Positions 1 to 8,868 of a stretch of DNA of 64,000 nt are shown here, one piece after another (position 1 is the stretch's first letter; every line of letters begins with the position of its first letter). The translations under genes were made by a program, and so were the position numbers. This stretch comes from Clostridia bacterium (GTDB lineage: Bacteria > Bacillota > Clostridia > Oscillospirales > Acutalibacteraceae). Below the pieces are notes generated by a model. It was not told where the DNA came from, did not search any database, and worked only from the letters and a program-made list of their open reading frames with translations. Location of the stretch: NCBI GenBank assembly GCA_017621885.1, contig JAGASD010000033.1, positions 1-64,000 on the forward strand, given 5' to 3'.

Positions 1-2201
1 GTGGAGCTTAAATATACATTCTGACCATAAAGCTTTTCCTGTGAAGAAGGTGCTCCGCTACCGCCGTTTGCATTGTAGGTTATATTCCAGATTGCTTTCA
101 TTGTGAAAGGAATTGAGCCTGTATTTTCACCATATGCATGTATTTTGATGTAATACTTTTGTCCGCTTTGGAATGTATAATTCAAAGAGAAATTATTCTC
201 ATTACCGCTATCATCGTCGCTTGTAAGCTCTGTTCCGCTTGCATTATAAATTGTAACCTTTGAATCTATAGAGCCCGTGCTTTCAATGCGGTATTTACGG
301 GTATACGAGGGTGTGATTGTGTAATATCTGCAATGCTCCGGAGCAATTATGTTTGCCGAGTAGCCACCGGTCTGATGTGTCGAACTGAACGAAACCGCTG
401 TTTGCCATATAGCATACAAAGTCCTATTGCTTGTTACACTAAAGGTCTGACCGGGCAAATAGCCACTTGTTGCACTTGATGTTGTACCCCAACCAACAAA
501 GGTATAACCGAATCTTTCGGGAATTGTTGAGGTAACTGTATGAGCAGCACCGCTTGTATGTGTCTGTGATGAAGGCGCGCCCGAACCGCCGTTTGCACTA
601 TAACTTACAGTGTATGTTGTCGGCGCATTTTGTCTCCATACTGCATAAAGGGTTACGCTTGCATCAGCAGAATAGCTTGAACCCGGGTTATATTGTGCGG
701 TTGTTGCACTACTTGCGTTATCCCAACCAAGGAATGTATATCCTGAACGGGTAGGTACCGTTGAACTGAGCGTAATAGTATCACCATACAATTTGTATTG
801 TGCTGCAGGTGCACCTGAACCACCATTCGCATTATAAGATATTGTGTATTTTCTTTTTATTGAAAAAGGTATATCACCTGTTCCATTTGAATAAGCTGAT
901 ATTTTAATATAATATTTTGTCCCCTGCTGAAAACGATACTCTAACCTGAAGTTATTATCTGTTCCGGAATCATCGTCCGATGCAAGTACCGACCCTGAAC
1001 TGTCATATACAGTTATTTTAGAATCGACACTACCTGTACTTTCCGCAACAAGTGTTCTTGATGTAGAAGGAGTAAACACACAAAACTTACAACATCCGGG
1101 AGCAAAAATATCTGCAGTTCCGGAGCCTCTGCCAATGTTTTCTGAAATTGTAGTCTGTGACCAGACTGCATACAATGTTTTGTTGCCGTTTACCGTAATT
1201 TTACTACCAGGTCTGTAGCTTGCAGACGTTGCAGTTGATGATGTACTCCAACCATCAAAGGTATAACCAAATCTAGTAGGAATTGTTGAAGGTACAGTGT
1301 GAGTACTTCCTTTGTTGTGTGTAGAAGCCCCAGGTGCACCGGAACCGCCGTTTGCATTATATGAAACAGTATACGATACAACCTCAGGTGTAAAATACTT
1401 CATAGACACATAACCGCTTACGCCGTTATATGTCACATGACCCCAATAACCATCACCTATACCGTTTGCTTTTGAAATCCACACCAATGCACCGGGAGGG
1501 ACTTTACCTAATATCGAACAATTAGTATTATGCTCTGAACGAATATTAACATTACCACCATCAGCAATACACACATAGTTTCCTGCGTAGCTTGTGGAGC
1601 AACTACATGAGGGGGGTGGTGTATTGGTACCGGATGAACTTACTAAAGGATAATATGTAGCACTTACATTCGGATAATAAATTTTTCTAAGGTCAAACCA
1701 TGTTCCGTGTCTTGAGCCTTGCGTAAGTGTAGAATAACCTAAAACACTACTACCATTAACAACGCATATGCCATTGTACAAATTCAAATTACCACTCATA
1801 TCAGTCCATGAATGTCCTTCAGAAACAATGAGATAACCCGACGATGTGTTAACTGATTCTACAATTGCCACATGACCGGATGTACACATAACCGAACCGG
1901 GTTTAGGTGTGTTGCTTGCCGTATAACCAGCATTTTGTAACAAAGAAGGAAAACCATCGGCACCTGGTCTTGCTCCTAACAAAGACGTCGCATCTCTATT
2001 TAAGATTTCTGAAATTCTTGCATACGCATATCTCGTACAGTTATTAGACACATTATATTTAACCATCCAAGAATCCGATGCTGTAGGTACACTCAATCGT
2101 GGCGTAAAACTCGAAGCATATACAGCAGCCTCAACTTTAAGTGGTGCCATCATAGTAAGCATAAGAACAAACACAAGAACCAAGCTTATTTTCTTTTTCA
2201 T
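1..2201 (-). CDS. Secreted CHAP-domain cell-wall hydrolase with SH3, InlB-type and PPC-like repeats (partial, 3' end missing)
   Basis: The reading frame opens at 2201 behind a GGAGG site and stays open to the left edge, so the C-terminus lies outside the window. A signal peptide (MKKKISLVLVFV, then a cleavage region near VEAA) is followed by a CHAP-like domain. The likely catalytic Cys is in NNCTRYAYA and the likely His in SGHVAIV. Next is a bacterial SH3 domain (NVNIRSEHNTNC to GYVSMKYF). After that, InlB/Listeria-Bacteroides type repeats (YTVSYNANGGSGAP ... GYTFDGW ... TLYAVW) alternate with prepeptidase-C-terminal-like beta domains containing DDDSGTDNN. CHAP domains cut peptidoglycan as amidases or endopeptidases, and SH3 domains bind the wall. 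The protein probably acts outside the cell on its own or a neighbour's wall. Domain order is seen; the substrate is inferred. Confidence 0.85.
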   Translation of the reverse strand, partial: MKKKISLVLVFVLMLTMMAPLKVEAAVYASSFTPRLSVPTASDSWMVKYNVSNNCTRYAYARISEILNRDATSLLGARPGADGFPSLLQNAGYTASNTPKPGSVMCTSGHVAIVESVNTSSGYLIVSEGHSWTDMSGNLNLYNGICVVNGSSVLGYSTLTQGSRHGTWFDLRKIYYPNVSATYYPLVSSSGTNTPPPSCSCSTSYAGNYVCIADGGNVNIRSEHNTNCSILGKVPPGALVWISKANGIGDGYWGHVTYNGVSGYVSMKYFTPEVVSYTVSYNANGGSGAPGASTHNKGSTHTVPSTIPTRFGYTFDGWSTSSTATSASYRPGSKITVNGNKTLYAVWSQTTISENIGRGSGTADIFAPGCCKFCVFTPSTSRTLVAESTGSVDSKITVYDSSGSVLASDDDSGTDNNFRLEYRFQQGTKYYIKISAYSNGTGDIPFSIKRKYTISYNANGGSGAPAAQYKLYGDTITLSSTVPTRSGYTFLGWDNASSATTAQYNPGSSYSADASVTLYAVWRQNAPTTYTVSYSANGGSGAPSSQTHTSGAAHTVTSTIPERFGYTFVGWGTTSSATSGYLPGQTFSVTSNRTLYAIWQTAVSFSSTHQTGGYSANIIAPEHCRYYTITPSYTRKYRIESTGSIDSKVTIYNASGTELTSDDDSGNENNFSLNYTFQSGQKYYIKIHAYGENTGSIPFTMKAIWNITYNANGGSGAPSSQEKLYGQNVYLSS

Positions 2202-2305
2202 TTTAATACCTCCAATTCTATTTATATTACAAATAATACACCATTCAAACAGCAAAACCAATACTGTGCCACAGTACACTTTTCCGATTTTAATAAGAAG
2301 TAATT

Positions 2306-2341
2306 AAAAATTCCCCTCGCAGGAATAAACCTGCGAGGGGG
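2306..2341 (-). terminator. Rho-independent terminator of the FN3 protein gene
   Basis: An 11-bp perfect stem (2313-2323 with 2330-2340, GC-rich, 6-base loop) is followed on the minus strand by AATTTTTAATT. It lies 27 bases past the stop codon of the gene ending at 2368. Confidence 0.85.
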
Positions 2342-2367
2342 AGCTGATTATTAAGTTTTAATAAAAC

Positions 2368-4239
2368 TTAATATTTATCTTTACAAGAAATTGTTGAGTA
2401 GTAGGAACTGATGTAACTACCGCAAACAGCCTTGACTGTATAAGTGTATGTAACACCCTTCACAGCGCTTCTGTCAAGGTAGGCTGTGTTGTTAACACCG
2501 TTAACAACTGCAATTCTCGTCCAGTTGGAGTTTGCAGTTTTACGGTATACGTAGTAACCCAAAGAACCACGCACAGAGCCCCATTTAACTGTGATACCGC
2601 TCTGTGAGCTTACGGCGCTGCTCATAACGGGGTTAGAAAGACGCTTAATGAACAAGCCGTTTGTATCAAAGCCGCTGTAATAACTGTTAACTGCACGTAC
2701 TGTGTATCTGTAATAGTTACCGCTCTGATTTTTAACAGCACCGTCAACATACCAAAGGTTCTTTGTTGTGCCGAGGTAATACCAATAGGTTGAGCCTGCG
2801 CCGCGTCTGTAAACTCGGTAACCCGTTGCACTGGGAACACTTGTCCAGTCAATACGGATACCCGACGTTGCATTCTGAATCTTTGTAAGCTTAGGTGTTG
2901 CAACACATTTGATAGTATAAGTCTTGGCAGCAACATAGGGACTGTAACCACCCGCCGAATTATACGCTCTTACAGAATATGCATAGTACTTATTGTTTGA
3001 AACGTTTCTGTCGAAAAGGCTTGTACCCTCAGTTGTACCAACATATACCCATGAGCTTGAACCTGCAGCTCTGCGATAAACGTTGTATTTAACCGCACCT
3101 TCAACCTCATTCCAGGAAACTGTTATACCGCCAACACCGTTAGCTGCAGCCGCCTTGGGTGTTTCGGGATTGAGCTGATCAGTTATTTCATAATCAAAGA
3201 TATAGAAACAATCTTCACACACATAACAATCGCAACCGGGCTCATATACAGTTGCATCGCTGTAAATATACCAATCCTTAGAATGATGTTCGCATGTTCC
3301 GCCGTAGCTGATTTCAAAGCAAATATTATCTTCGTCATCCCAGTCACTTACACGGCAAACAATCTGTTCAACTGCATAAAGATAAACGGGTGCGTAGAAG
3401 TCAAAATCACCTGCATCATAATCATTGTCATCATATGAGAAATAGAACATTTCATCATAAAGGTATTCGAAGCAGGGATCGTTTTCGCCGTATGATTCAA
3501 AAATGAAATAACCTGTGTAAGGCGCTGTAAATACAAACTCTGTTCCGCTGTCAACATTGCTATAGGTGTAACCAACTTCAAAATAGTCGTCACCGTAGTT
3601 ACCGCAATCACAGGAAATATAGAAATTTATATCATAACCGTCATAATCTTTGATTATACCGAATATGTCTTCGCCTTCTTCAAGGTAAATTTCTCCGTAA
3701 AATTCATAACCGTCTTCGTCATCATATTCATAATAATCGCCGTCAGATGTTTCAAATTCTATATAAGGATCACTGCCAGAATTATCAAATGAATAAATCT
3801 GATAATAATCATTGTGATCTGCTGTGAAAGAGAAATATGAGCCGCTTGCTATAGTGTATTCTCTGTTTGTTTCAACATCATAAATGGGATCAATAATGAA
3901 ATTGATATATTCATCATCCTCATATGTGCCGAGTCCACAGTAGATCTCTTCACCTTCGTAAAGATAGATAAAAGCGTCAAACTCCAAGCTGTCTTCACTA
4001 TCATCGAATGTGTCTTCTGAACCGTCCTCATACTGCACGTATAAATACGGATCAAGGTTATCGTATGATTCAAATGCATACCAACCGTTGTAGGGTGCTT
4101 CAAAATAGAAATACGAATCGGAATCATAGCGATAATCACCGGGCGCATAAACGTATGCCGCACTTGCAGATACGGGTGCACAAGCAATGATACCGAAAAC
4201 CATAACTATTGTCAAAGCAATACTGATAAGTTTTTTCAT
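2368..4239 (-). CDS. Secreted acidic, tyrosine-rich protein with PPC-like repeats and three fibronectin type III domains
   Basis: The 623-residue protein starts behind a GGAGG site. It has a signal peptide (MKKLISIALTIVMVFGIIAC...SASA); the IIAC stretch also weakly resembles a lipobox. Residues ~30-330 hold three ~95-residue acidic aromatic modules built as (Y)FYFEAPYNGWYAFESY...DPYLY...DD...YLYEGEEI, a PPC/beta-sandwich pattern with very high Asp, Glu and Tyr. A Cys-containing linker (~330-360, DCYVCEDCFYIFDYEI) leads to three FN3 domains (~365-620, GGITVSWNEVEGAVKYNVYRR type). FN3 and PPC domains usually serve as spacers or binders in extracellular proteins. No catalytic domain is visible, so it is probably an adhesion, surface or accessory protein next to the CHAP protein. 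Confidence 0.8.
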   Translation of the reverse strand: MKKLISIALTIVMVFGIIACAPVSASAAYVYAPGDYRYDSDSYFYFEAPYNGWYAFESYDNLDPYLYVQYEDGSEDTFDDSEDSLEFDAFIYLYEGEEIYCGLGTYEDDEYINFIIDPIYDVETNREYTIASGSYFSFTADHNDYYQIYSFDNSGSDPYIEFETSDGDYYEYDDEDGYEFYGEIYLEEGEDIFGIIKDYDGYDINFYISCDCGNYGDDYFEVGYTYSNVDSGTEFVFTAPYTGYFIFESYGENDPCFEYLYDEMFYFSYDDNDYDAGDFDFYAPVYLYAVEQIVCRVSDWDDEDNICFEISYGGTCEHHSKDWYIYSDATVYEPGCDCYVCEDCFYIFDYEITDQLNPETPKAAAANGVGGITVSWNEVEGAVKYNVYRRAAGSSSWVYVGTTEGTSLFDRNVSNNKYYAYSVRAYNSAGGYSPYVAAKTYTIKCVATPKLTKIQNATSGIRIDWTSVPSATGYRVYRRGAGSTYWYYLGTTKNLWYVDGAVKNQSGNYYRYTVRAVNSYYSGFDTNGLFIKRLSNPVMSSAVSSQSGITVKWGSVRGSLGYYVYRKTANSNWTRIAVVNGVNNTAYLDRSAVKGVTYTYTVKAVCGSYISSYYSTISCKDKY

Positions 4240-4323
4240 TTTTTTACCTCCTCAAATTTTCAGTTAATTTAATTATATTACTTGCGATATATTTTGTCAA
4301 AATCAAAAAGCACTAAAAAAGGT

Positions 4324-4359
4324 AAAGAGGATTTAGCGGAAAACCACAAAATCCTCTTT
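4324..4359 (-). terminator. Terminator downstream of the GH38 gene
   Basis: An 11-bp perfect stem (4324-4334 with 4349-4359) begins 9 bases past the stop of the gene at 4369. T-rich sequence follows on the minus strand. Confidence 0.75.
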
Positions 4360-4368
4360 GAATTTGTT

Positions 4369-7300
4369 TTATTTCATTTTTATTTTATAGCACTTGATTT
4401 CGAAAGGATTGATTTCAAAGCTGAGTGCGTCACCGTTTGCAATATCAACTGCAACATCGTTTCTTTCAAGAAGGTCGCACTCTGTTACACTTTCAATTTC
4501 AGCAAAGAGCTTTGCAGAAACCTTTGTACGGCTGCCTGCCTTTTCAACGAAACGAACAATGTATGCATCCTCATCCTCGCATTTTTTAACCGCTTCAAGA
4601 GTAACGTTCTTGCCATCAACGCTGATGAATGACTTTGCAGCCTCACCCTTTGCATCTGCATTAAGCTCAACTGCAACTGCAGGGTTGTTCATTTCAAGAC
4701 CTCTTACAAGAGTTTCAGCATCCTTCCAGTTACCTGCGTGGGGATAAATTGAATATGTGAAGTAGTGGTCGCCACGGTCTGATTTGGGGTCGGGATTCAT
4801 AGGTGCCTTAAGGAGAGTGATAATCATTCTCTGCTTGTCAACCTCGTAACCGTATTTACAATCATTAAGAATTGACACACCGTAGTTATCCTCACTCATA
4901 TCAATAAAGTTATGGGCAGAAACCTCAAATTTAGCCTTATCATAAGGATTGTGGCGGTAGTTAGAGCTTTCAATTGTAGCGTAAGCAATATCACGTGTGA
5001 ACTTTTGTGCCTTAACGTCAACGTCAAAACCAACCTTGAGAAGCTTTTCCTGCTCGTTCCAGTTAATGAATGTATCAAAGTCGATTCTGTCAAGCTCGTT
5101 GTATATAAGGATGTTCTGCTTAACAAGTGACTTGTTGATAACCTTTTCGAATGAAACAACCGTGAATACGTCGCCTGATGCAATAGCTGTTACCTTGCCG
5201 GGCTCTGTATCGAACTGACGGTCAACATAAGAAGCAACAATATCCCAAGCGTCATATTTACCGGGAAGGTCTTCGTAAAGGCGGAATACGTTACCTTTAC
5301 CTGAAAGAACCTCTCTTTCATTCTTCTTGTCAAAGATAGAAACAAGCTCTGCGCTGTCGTCAAGCTCAACCTTGAAGTTAGCATTTTCAACAACGTTACC
5401 TGTAAGTGCAGCAGCTTCTGAAACCGCGCCCTCTTTAGCATAGAATACCTTGTAACCAACAGCGGGAAGATCCTTTGCTACAAAAACGAGCACCTTTGTG
5501 CCGTCAAGCTTTGTGTAGCCTTGGGTTGCAAGTTTGTTACCCTCAGCATCATAGATTTCAACGTCCTTGTAGGGAAGCTCAACCTTCTGTGTAGCATTAA
5601 CACCGAGGGAGTTGAAGAGTGCAAAGGGCTTGCCGTATTTCTCGGCACCGTTTACATTACCTGCAATAACGTTGAGTGCTTCGTCGCGAACACTTTCACC
5701 GATAGCAATAATATCATCATAAATTGCGCAAAGGTCACCGAATACTTCTGTAATGTGTGAACCGGGAAGTGAATCGTGGAACTGATTTGTAAGAATAGCC
5801 TGCCAGCCTTCATTGAGCTTTTCAAGAGGATATTTGTAGCCGTACTGCATAGCAATACTTGCAAACATCTCAGCCTGACGGTAAAGGTTTTCGGAATATC
5901 TGTTAAGCTTTTTAAGAAGAGCCTTTGTTGTGTGAACACCGCGGTGCTCTTCAAGGTAAAGCTCGTCCTTCCATGTAGGAATATTGTCCTCTGTTGCTTT
6001 TGCTTTCATACGAGCAAGAGAGTCTTCAATTTTACTTGTCTGTGTTTTGGGAAGACCGGGGAAGTTTTTATAACGCTTCACGTACTCAAGCATTTCGGTG
6101 TCAACACCGCCGCCGCCGTCGCCCCAGCCGTAGCAGTACATAGATTCACCGATTGTTTCTTTGTCGGTATATTTTTTCCAGTTAACTTTAAGGGAGTCTG
6201 CTTCAACAGTACCGATAAAGTGTGTGGGAGGAACAATTGAGAATACCTTTGAACCGTCGGGACCTTCCCACCAGAATGTGTTATACTGCCAGGGGTTAGT
6301 ATCATTCCAGATACCCATTTTATGTGTTACAAAATATTCAACGCCTGCTTTTTTAAGAATCTGAGGCATTGCATAGCCGTTACCGAAAACATCGGGAACC
6401 CAGCATGTCTTAGGTGTGATACCGAATGTTTTTTCAGCAAAACGAACACCGTGAAGAAGCTGACGAACAAAGGATTCACCTGAAACAAGGTTACAATCGG
6501 GCTCAACCCACATTGCACCGATGTATTCCCATCTGCCTTCTTTGATACGTTCTTTAACCTGCTTGTAAATAGCGGGGTATCTTTTTTCCATTTCAATGTA
6601 TGTAGGTGCTGTGCTCTGTGAGAAAATGAAATCATCATACTGTTCCATAAGACGGAGCATTGTAGCGTGAGTTCTACCCAATTTACGGATATACTCTTTG
6701 TAAGCCCACATAAATACAATATCAAGGTGAGAGTTACCAACAAGCGCAAGTGTACCCTCTGATTTGTAAGATTCGTTGTTGTAAACCTTATCCTTAAGAA
6801 TCTTCTGAGCCTGACGAAGACCTGCTTTGAATTCTTCACCGTCAAGGTCAAAGTTTACGTAAGTGAATGCCTCTTTAAGAGCTGCTCTGATAAGCTCCTG
6901 AAGACCTGTATCGTGAACGGGCATAAAGAGTGCGTTGAAAACAGCCTTGAAATCCCAGTAAATTTCTTCAATTTCGGGGTCAACAACACCAACGAATGAG
7001 CAAGAAAGTGTTTTAATTGTTGATTCGTTTGAATGCCATACATAGTATGATTCAATGTCAACATCATAATGCTCGTCACCCTTAGCACAATCTGTAAGAA
7101 GAACAGAGTTTCTGAAGGGGTCAAGACCCTGATAGGGCTCACCGTTAAGAGTAAGAAGTGAGTCACCGCCGAAGTAAACATTAAGAGTTACCTTTTTACC
7201 CTTGAATCTTGCAGGCATATCAAAGGAGTTTTTAAAGAATGCGCTCCAGCCGTTGTTACCCCAACGGTCACCAACGTTAAGCTCTTTCCATTCGTCATAA

Positions 7301-7533
7301 AGGAACTCGTAATCGTCAACGCCTTTATAAATGCATTCCTTCATTTTCCAAGCAGGAATGGATTCAATATCGGTGTAAATTCTCTTTTTAAGGTTTTTGA
7401 TTTTAAGTGCCGCAACATCATCAAATGAGAAAATACCTCTCTGTTTGCCCTTTGTGGCGTCACGCCAATCGTCAACATGGGCATCCATAGCATCAAGAGC
7501 TGCTACTGCATCCATGTTTTTAATCTCAGCCAT
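4369..7533 (-). CDS. Alpha-mannosidase, glycoside hydrolase family 38
   Basis: The product hydrolyses terminal alpha-mannosides by a retaining, zinc-dependent mechanism. No signal peptide is seen, so it should be cytoplasmic. I chose the ATG at 7533 (1054 residues) because AAAGGA lies 8 bases upstream; an ATG two codons earlier is too close. An N-terminal beta domain (~1-260) precedes the GH38 catalytic domain. NSHLDIVFMW carries zinc ligands H269 and D271, WVPDVFGNG has the predicted nucleophile D381, and FHDSLPGSH carries a further His/Asp pair. The C-terminal GH38 beta domains follow. All expected active-site residues are present, in contrast to the second GH38 at 15494. Neighbouring GPH symporters and the oxidoreductase suggest use of imported manno-oligosaccharides or N-glycan fragments. 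Confidence 0.92.
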   Translation of the reverse strand: MAEIKNMDAVAALDAMDAHVDDWRDATKGKQRGIFSFDDVAALKIKNLKKRIYTDIESIPAWKMKECIYKGVDDYEFLYDEWKELNVGDRWGNNGWSAFFKNSFDMPARFKGKKVTLNVYFGGDSLLTLNGEPYQGLDPFRNSVLLTDCAKGDEHYDVDIESYYVWHSNESTIKTLSCSFVGVVDPEIEEIYWDFKAVFNALFMPVHDTGLQELIRAALKEAFTYVNFDLDGEEFKAGLRQAQKILKDKVYNNESYKSEGTLALVGNSHLDIVFMWAYKEYIRKLGRTHATMLRLMEQYDDFIFSQSTAPTYIEMEKRYPAIYKQVKERIKEGRWEYIGAMWVEPDCNLVSGESFVRQLLHGVRFAEKTFGITPKTCWVPDVFGNGYAMPQILKKAGVEYFVTHKMGIWNDTNPWQYNTFWWEGPDGSKVFSIVPPTHFIGTVEADSLKVNWKKYTDKETIGESMYCYGWGDGGGGVDTEMLEYVKRYKNFPGLPKTQTSKIEDSLARMKAKATEDNIPTWKDELYLEEHRGVHTTKALLKKLNRYSENLYRQAEMFASIAMQYGYKYPLEKLNEGWQAILTNQFHDSLPGSHITEVFGDLCAIYDDIIAIGESVRDEALNVIAGNVNGAEKYGKPFALFNSLGVNATQKVELPYKDVEIYDAEGNKLATQGYTKLDGTKVLVFVAKDLPAVGYKVFYAKEGAVSEAAALTGNVVENANFKVELDDSAELVSIFDKKNEREVLSGKGNVFRLYEDLPGKYDAWDIVASYVDRQFDTEPGKVTAIASGDVFTVVSFEKVINKSLVKQNILIYNELDRIDFDTFINWNEQEKLLKVGFDVDVKAQKFTRDIAYATIESSNYRHNPYDKAKFEVSAHNFIDMSEDNYGVSILNDCKYGYEVDKQRMIITLLKAPMNPDPKSDRGDHYFTYSIYPHAGNWKDAETLVRGLEMNNPAVAVELNADAKGEAAKSFISVDGKNVTLEAVKKCEDEDAYIVRFVEKAGSRTKVSAKLFAEIESVTECDLLERNDVAVDIANGDALSFEINPFEIKCYKIKMK

Positions 7534-7638
7534 TGCCATCGTCCTTTCTTATTCACGGAAACCCGATTTCATAAAACCGAAATTCCCGATTATATTCTTT
7601 TACAGTATAGCATTACACACATATAAAAAGCAAGACAA

Positions 7639-7678
7639 AAAAGGACAAAATTGTAATTTTTTACAACTTTGTCCTTTT
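7639..7678 (-). terminator. Terminator after the Gfo/Idh/MocA oxidoreductase gene
   Basis: An 18-bp stem (7639-7656 with 7661-7678, one G-U position) with a 4-base loop begins 14 bases past the stop at 7693. A T-rich run follows on the minus strand. It separates the oxidoreductase gene from the GH38 gene, so each probably has its own promoter. Confidence 0.8.
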
Positions 7679-7692
7679 AATTATTTTAAAAA

Positions 7693-8718
7693 TTATTTAC
7701 TGAAATTGTAGTCGGGTTTAACCTTTTCGCCTGTGTTAGCAGACTCAACAATTGCAAGGCAAACCTCAACAGTTTTTGCGCCCTCGTAAACGCTTGTTTC
7801 CATTTCCTTGTCGTTAACTATTGTATCGGCAAACACCTGAAATTCCTTAACGTAGTTATGGTTGTTAACATCAATTTCAATAATCTGAGGCTCTTCGGGA
7901 GCAACACCGTTTTCGTCAGCAACAAAAAGCTGCATTGTGGGTGATGTGTTGTCGCAGATAATTGTACCCTTTGTACCGTAAATGCAGGTACGCATTGTGT
8001 AATCTCTCTTACAGCCCGTTGAAACAAAAACCTTACCCATAAGCTCTTCGTCAAATTTAAGAAGAGCGCAGGTTGCATCATCATAAGGCACGGTAGGAAG
8101 AAGCTTATGTGTACCGTAAGCAAAAACCTCAACGGGGTCACCTGCAAGCCAACGGAGAAGGTCAACTGCGTGACAACCGCCGCCGATAACACCGTGACGC
8201 TGAGGGTCTGCACGCCAGATCTGAGCATTTTTTACAATATTCATATAGTCGTGAGCATATTCTGATTCAACAAAATAAAGCTCACCGATTTCGCCGGAGT
8301 CAATAATCTCTTTAGCCTTTGCAAAAGCGGGAGTGAATCGGCAAATCTGACCAACCATAAATTTCGCTTCTGATTTTTCGGTAGCCTGCACCATTGCTTC
8401 AATGTCCTCTCTTGTAAGAGCAAGGGGCTTTTCGCAAAGCACGTGCTTACCTGCAACAAGCATTTCGCAAGCAACCTTTCTGTGCTGCTGGTCGGGGATA
8501 GCAATTGAAACCATATTGATTTCAGGATTGTTAAGAATATCGTGATAATCAGTAGTCCGTTTTTCTTCAGGGATATTATATTTTTCACCTGATTTTCTGA
8601 GTGTTTCTGCATCCAGATCGCAAATTGCCGCAACCTCCGCACCGTAAGCAAGAGCACCCTCAAGGTGAGCATTACCAAACATAAGACCGATTGCACCGAA
8701 AACTAATTTCTTTTCCAT
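7693..8718 (-). CDS. Gfo/Idh/MocA-family NAD(P)-dependent sugar oxidoreductase
   Basis: The 341-residue protein has an N-terminal Rossmann fold (FGAIGLMFGNAHLEGA, acidic AAICDLD after strand 2). The family signature CEKPLALT (~95-102) carries the substrate/cofactor lysine, and a C-terminal alpha/beta domain includes GGGCHAVDLLRWL, with the likely catalytic His in the expected region. These enzymes oxidise or reduce sugar ring hydroxyls, inositols or sugar derivatives with NAD(P). The exact substrate cannot be read from sequence. AAGGAG lies 9 bases before the ATG. It is divergently transcribed from the GPH symporter at 8869 across a region with a candidate operator, which suggests joint control in a mannoside-related pathway. 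Confidence 0.88.
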   Translation of the reverse strand: MEKKLVFGAIGLMFGNAHLEGALAYGAEVAAICDLDAETLRKSGEKYNIPEEKRTTDYHDILNNPEINMVSIAIPDQQHRKVACEMLVAGKHVLCEKPLALTREDIEAMVQATEKSEAKFMVGQICRFTPAFAKAKEIIDSGEIGELYFVESEYAHDYMNIVKNAQIWRADPQRHGVIGGGCHAVDLLRWLAGDPVEVFAYGTHKLLPTVPYDDATCALLKFDEELMGKVFVSTGCKRDYTMRTCIYGTKGTIICDNTSPTMQLFVADENGVAPEEPQIIEIDVNNHNYVKEFQVFADTIVNDKEMETSVYEGAKTVEVCLAIVESANTGEKVKPDYNFSK

Positions 8719-8782
8719 ACAAAAAATCTCCTTTTCAATAAAATATACATAATATGCCAGTCATTTTAACACAGTTTTTATT

Positions 8783-8840
8783 ATTAAGCAATACGGTTTT
8801 AAAATAATTGTTGCTTTATCATTGCTTAATACAGTATAAT
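8783..8840 (+). promoter_or_regulatory. Divergent promoter region with inverted-repeat operator candidate
   Basis: ATTAAGCAAT (8783-8792) and ATTGCTTAAT (8821-8830) are perfect inverted copies. The right copy sits inside the spacer of a plausible sigma-A promoter, TTGCTT (8811-8816) and TATAAT (8835-8840) with an 18-base spacer, reading toward the symporter at 8869. A regulator bound here would block that promoter and could also affect the divergent oxidoreductase gene. No regulator gene lies next to it. Confidence 0.55.
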
Positions 8841-8868
8841 ATAATCATCTCAAAAAAGGCGGGATATT

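Noticed and set aside
4282-6364. Many plus-strand frames of 60-150 codons over the GH38 gene
   Set aside because: They mirror the codon structure of the minus-strand gene and have no ribosome sites.
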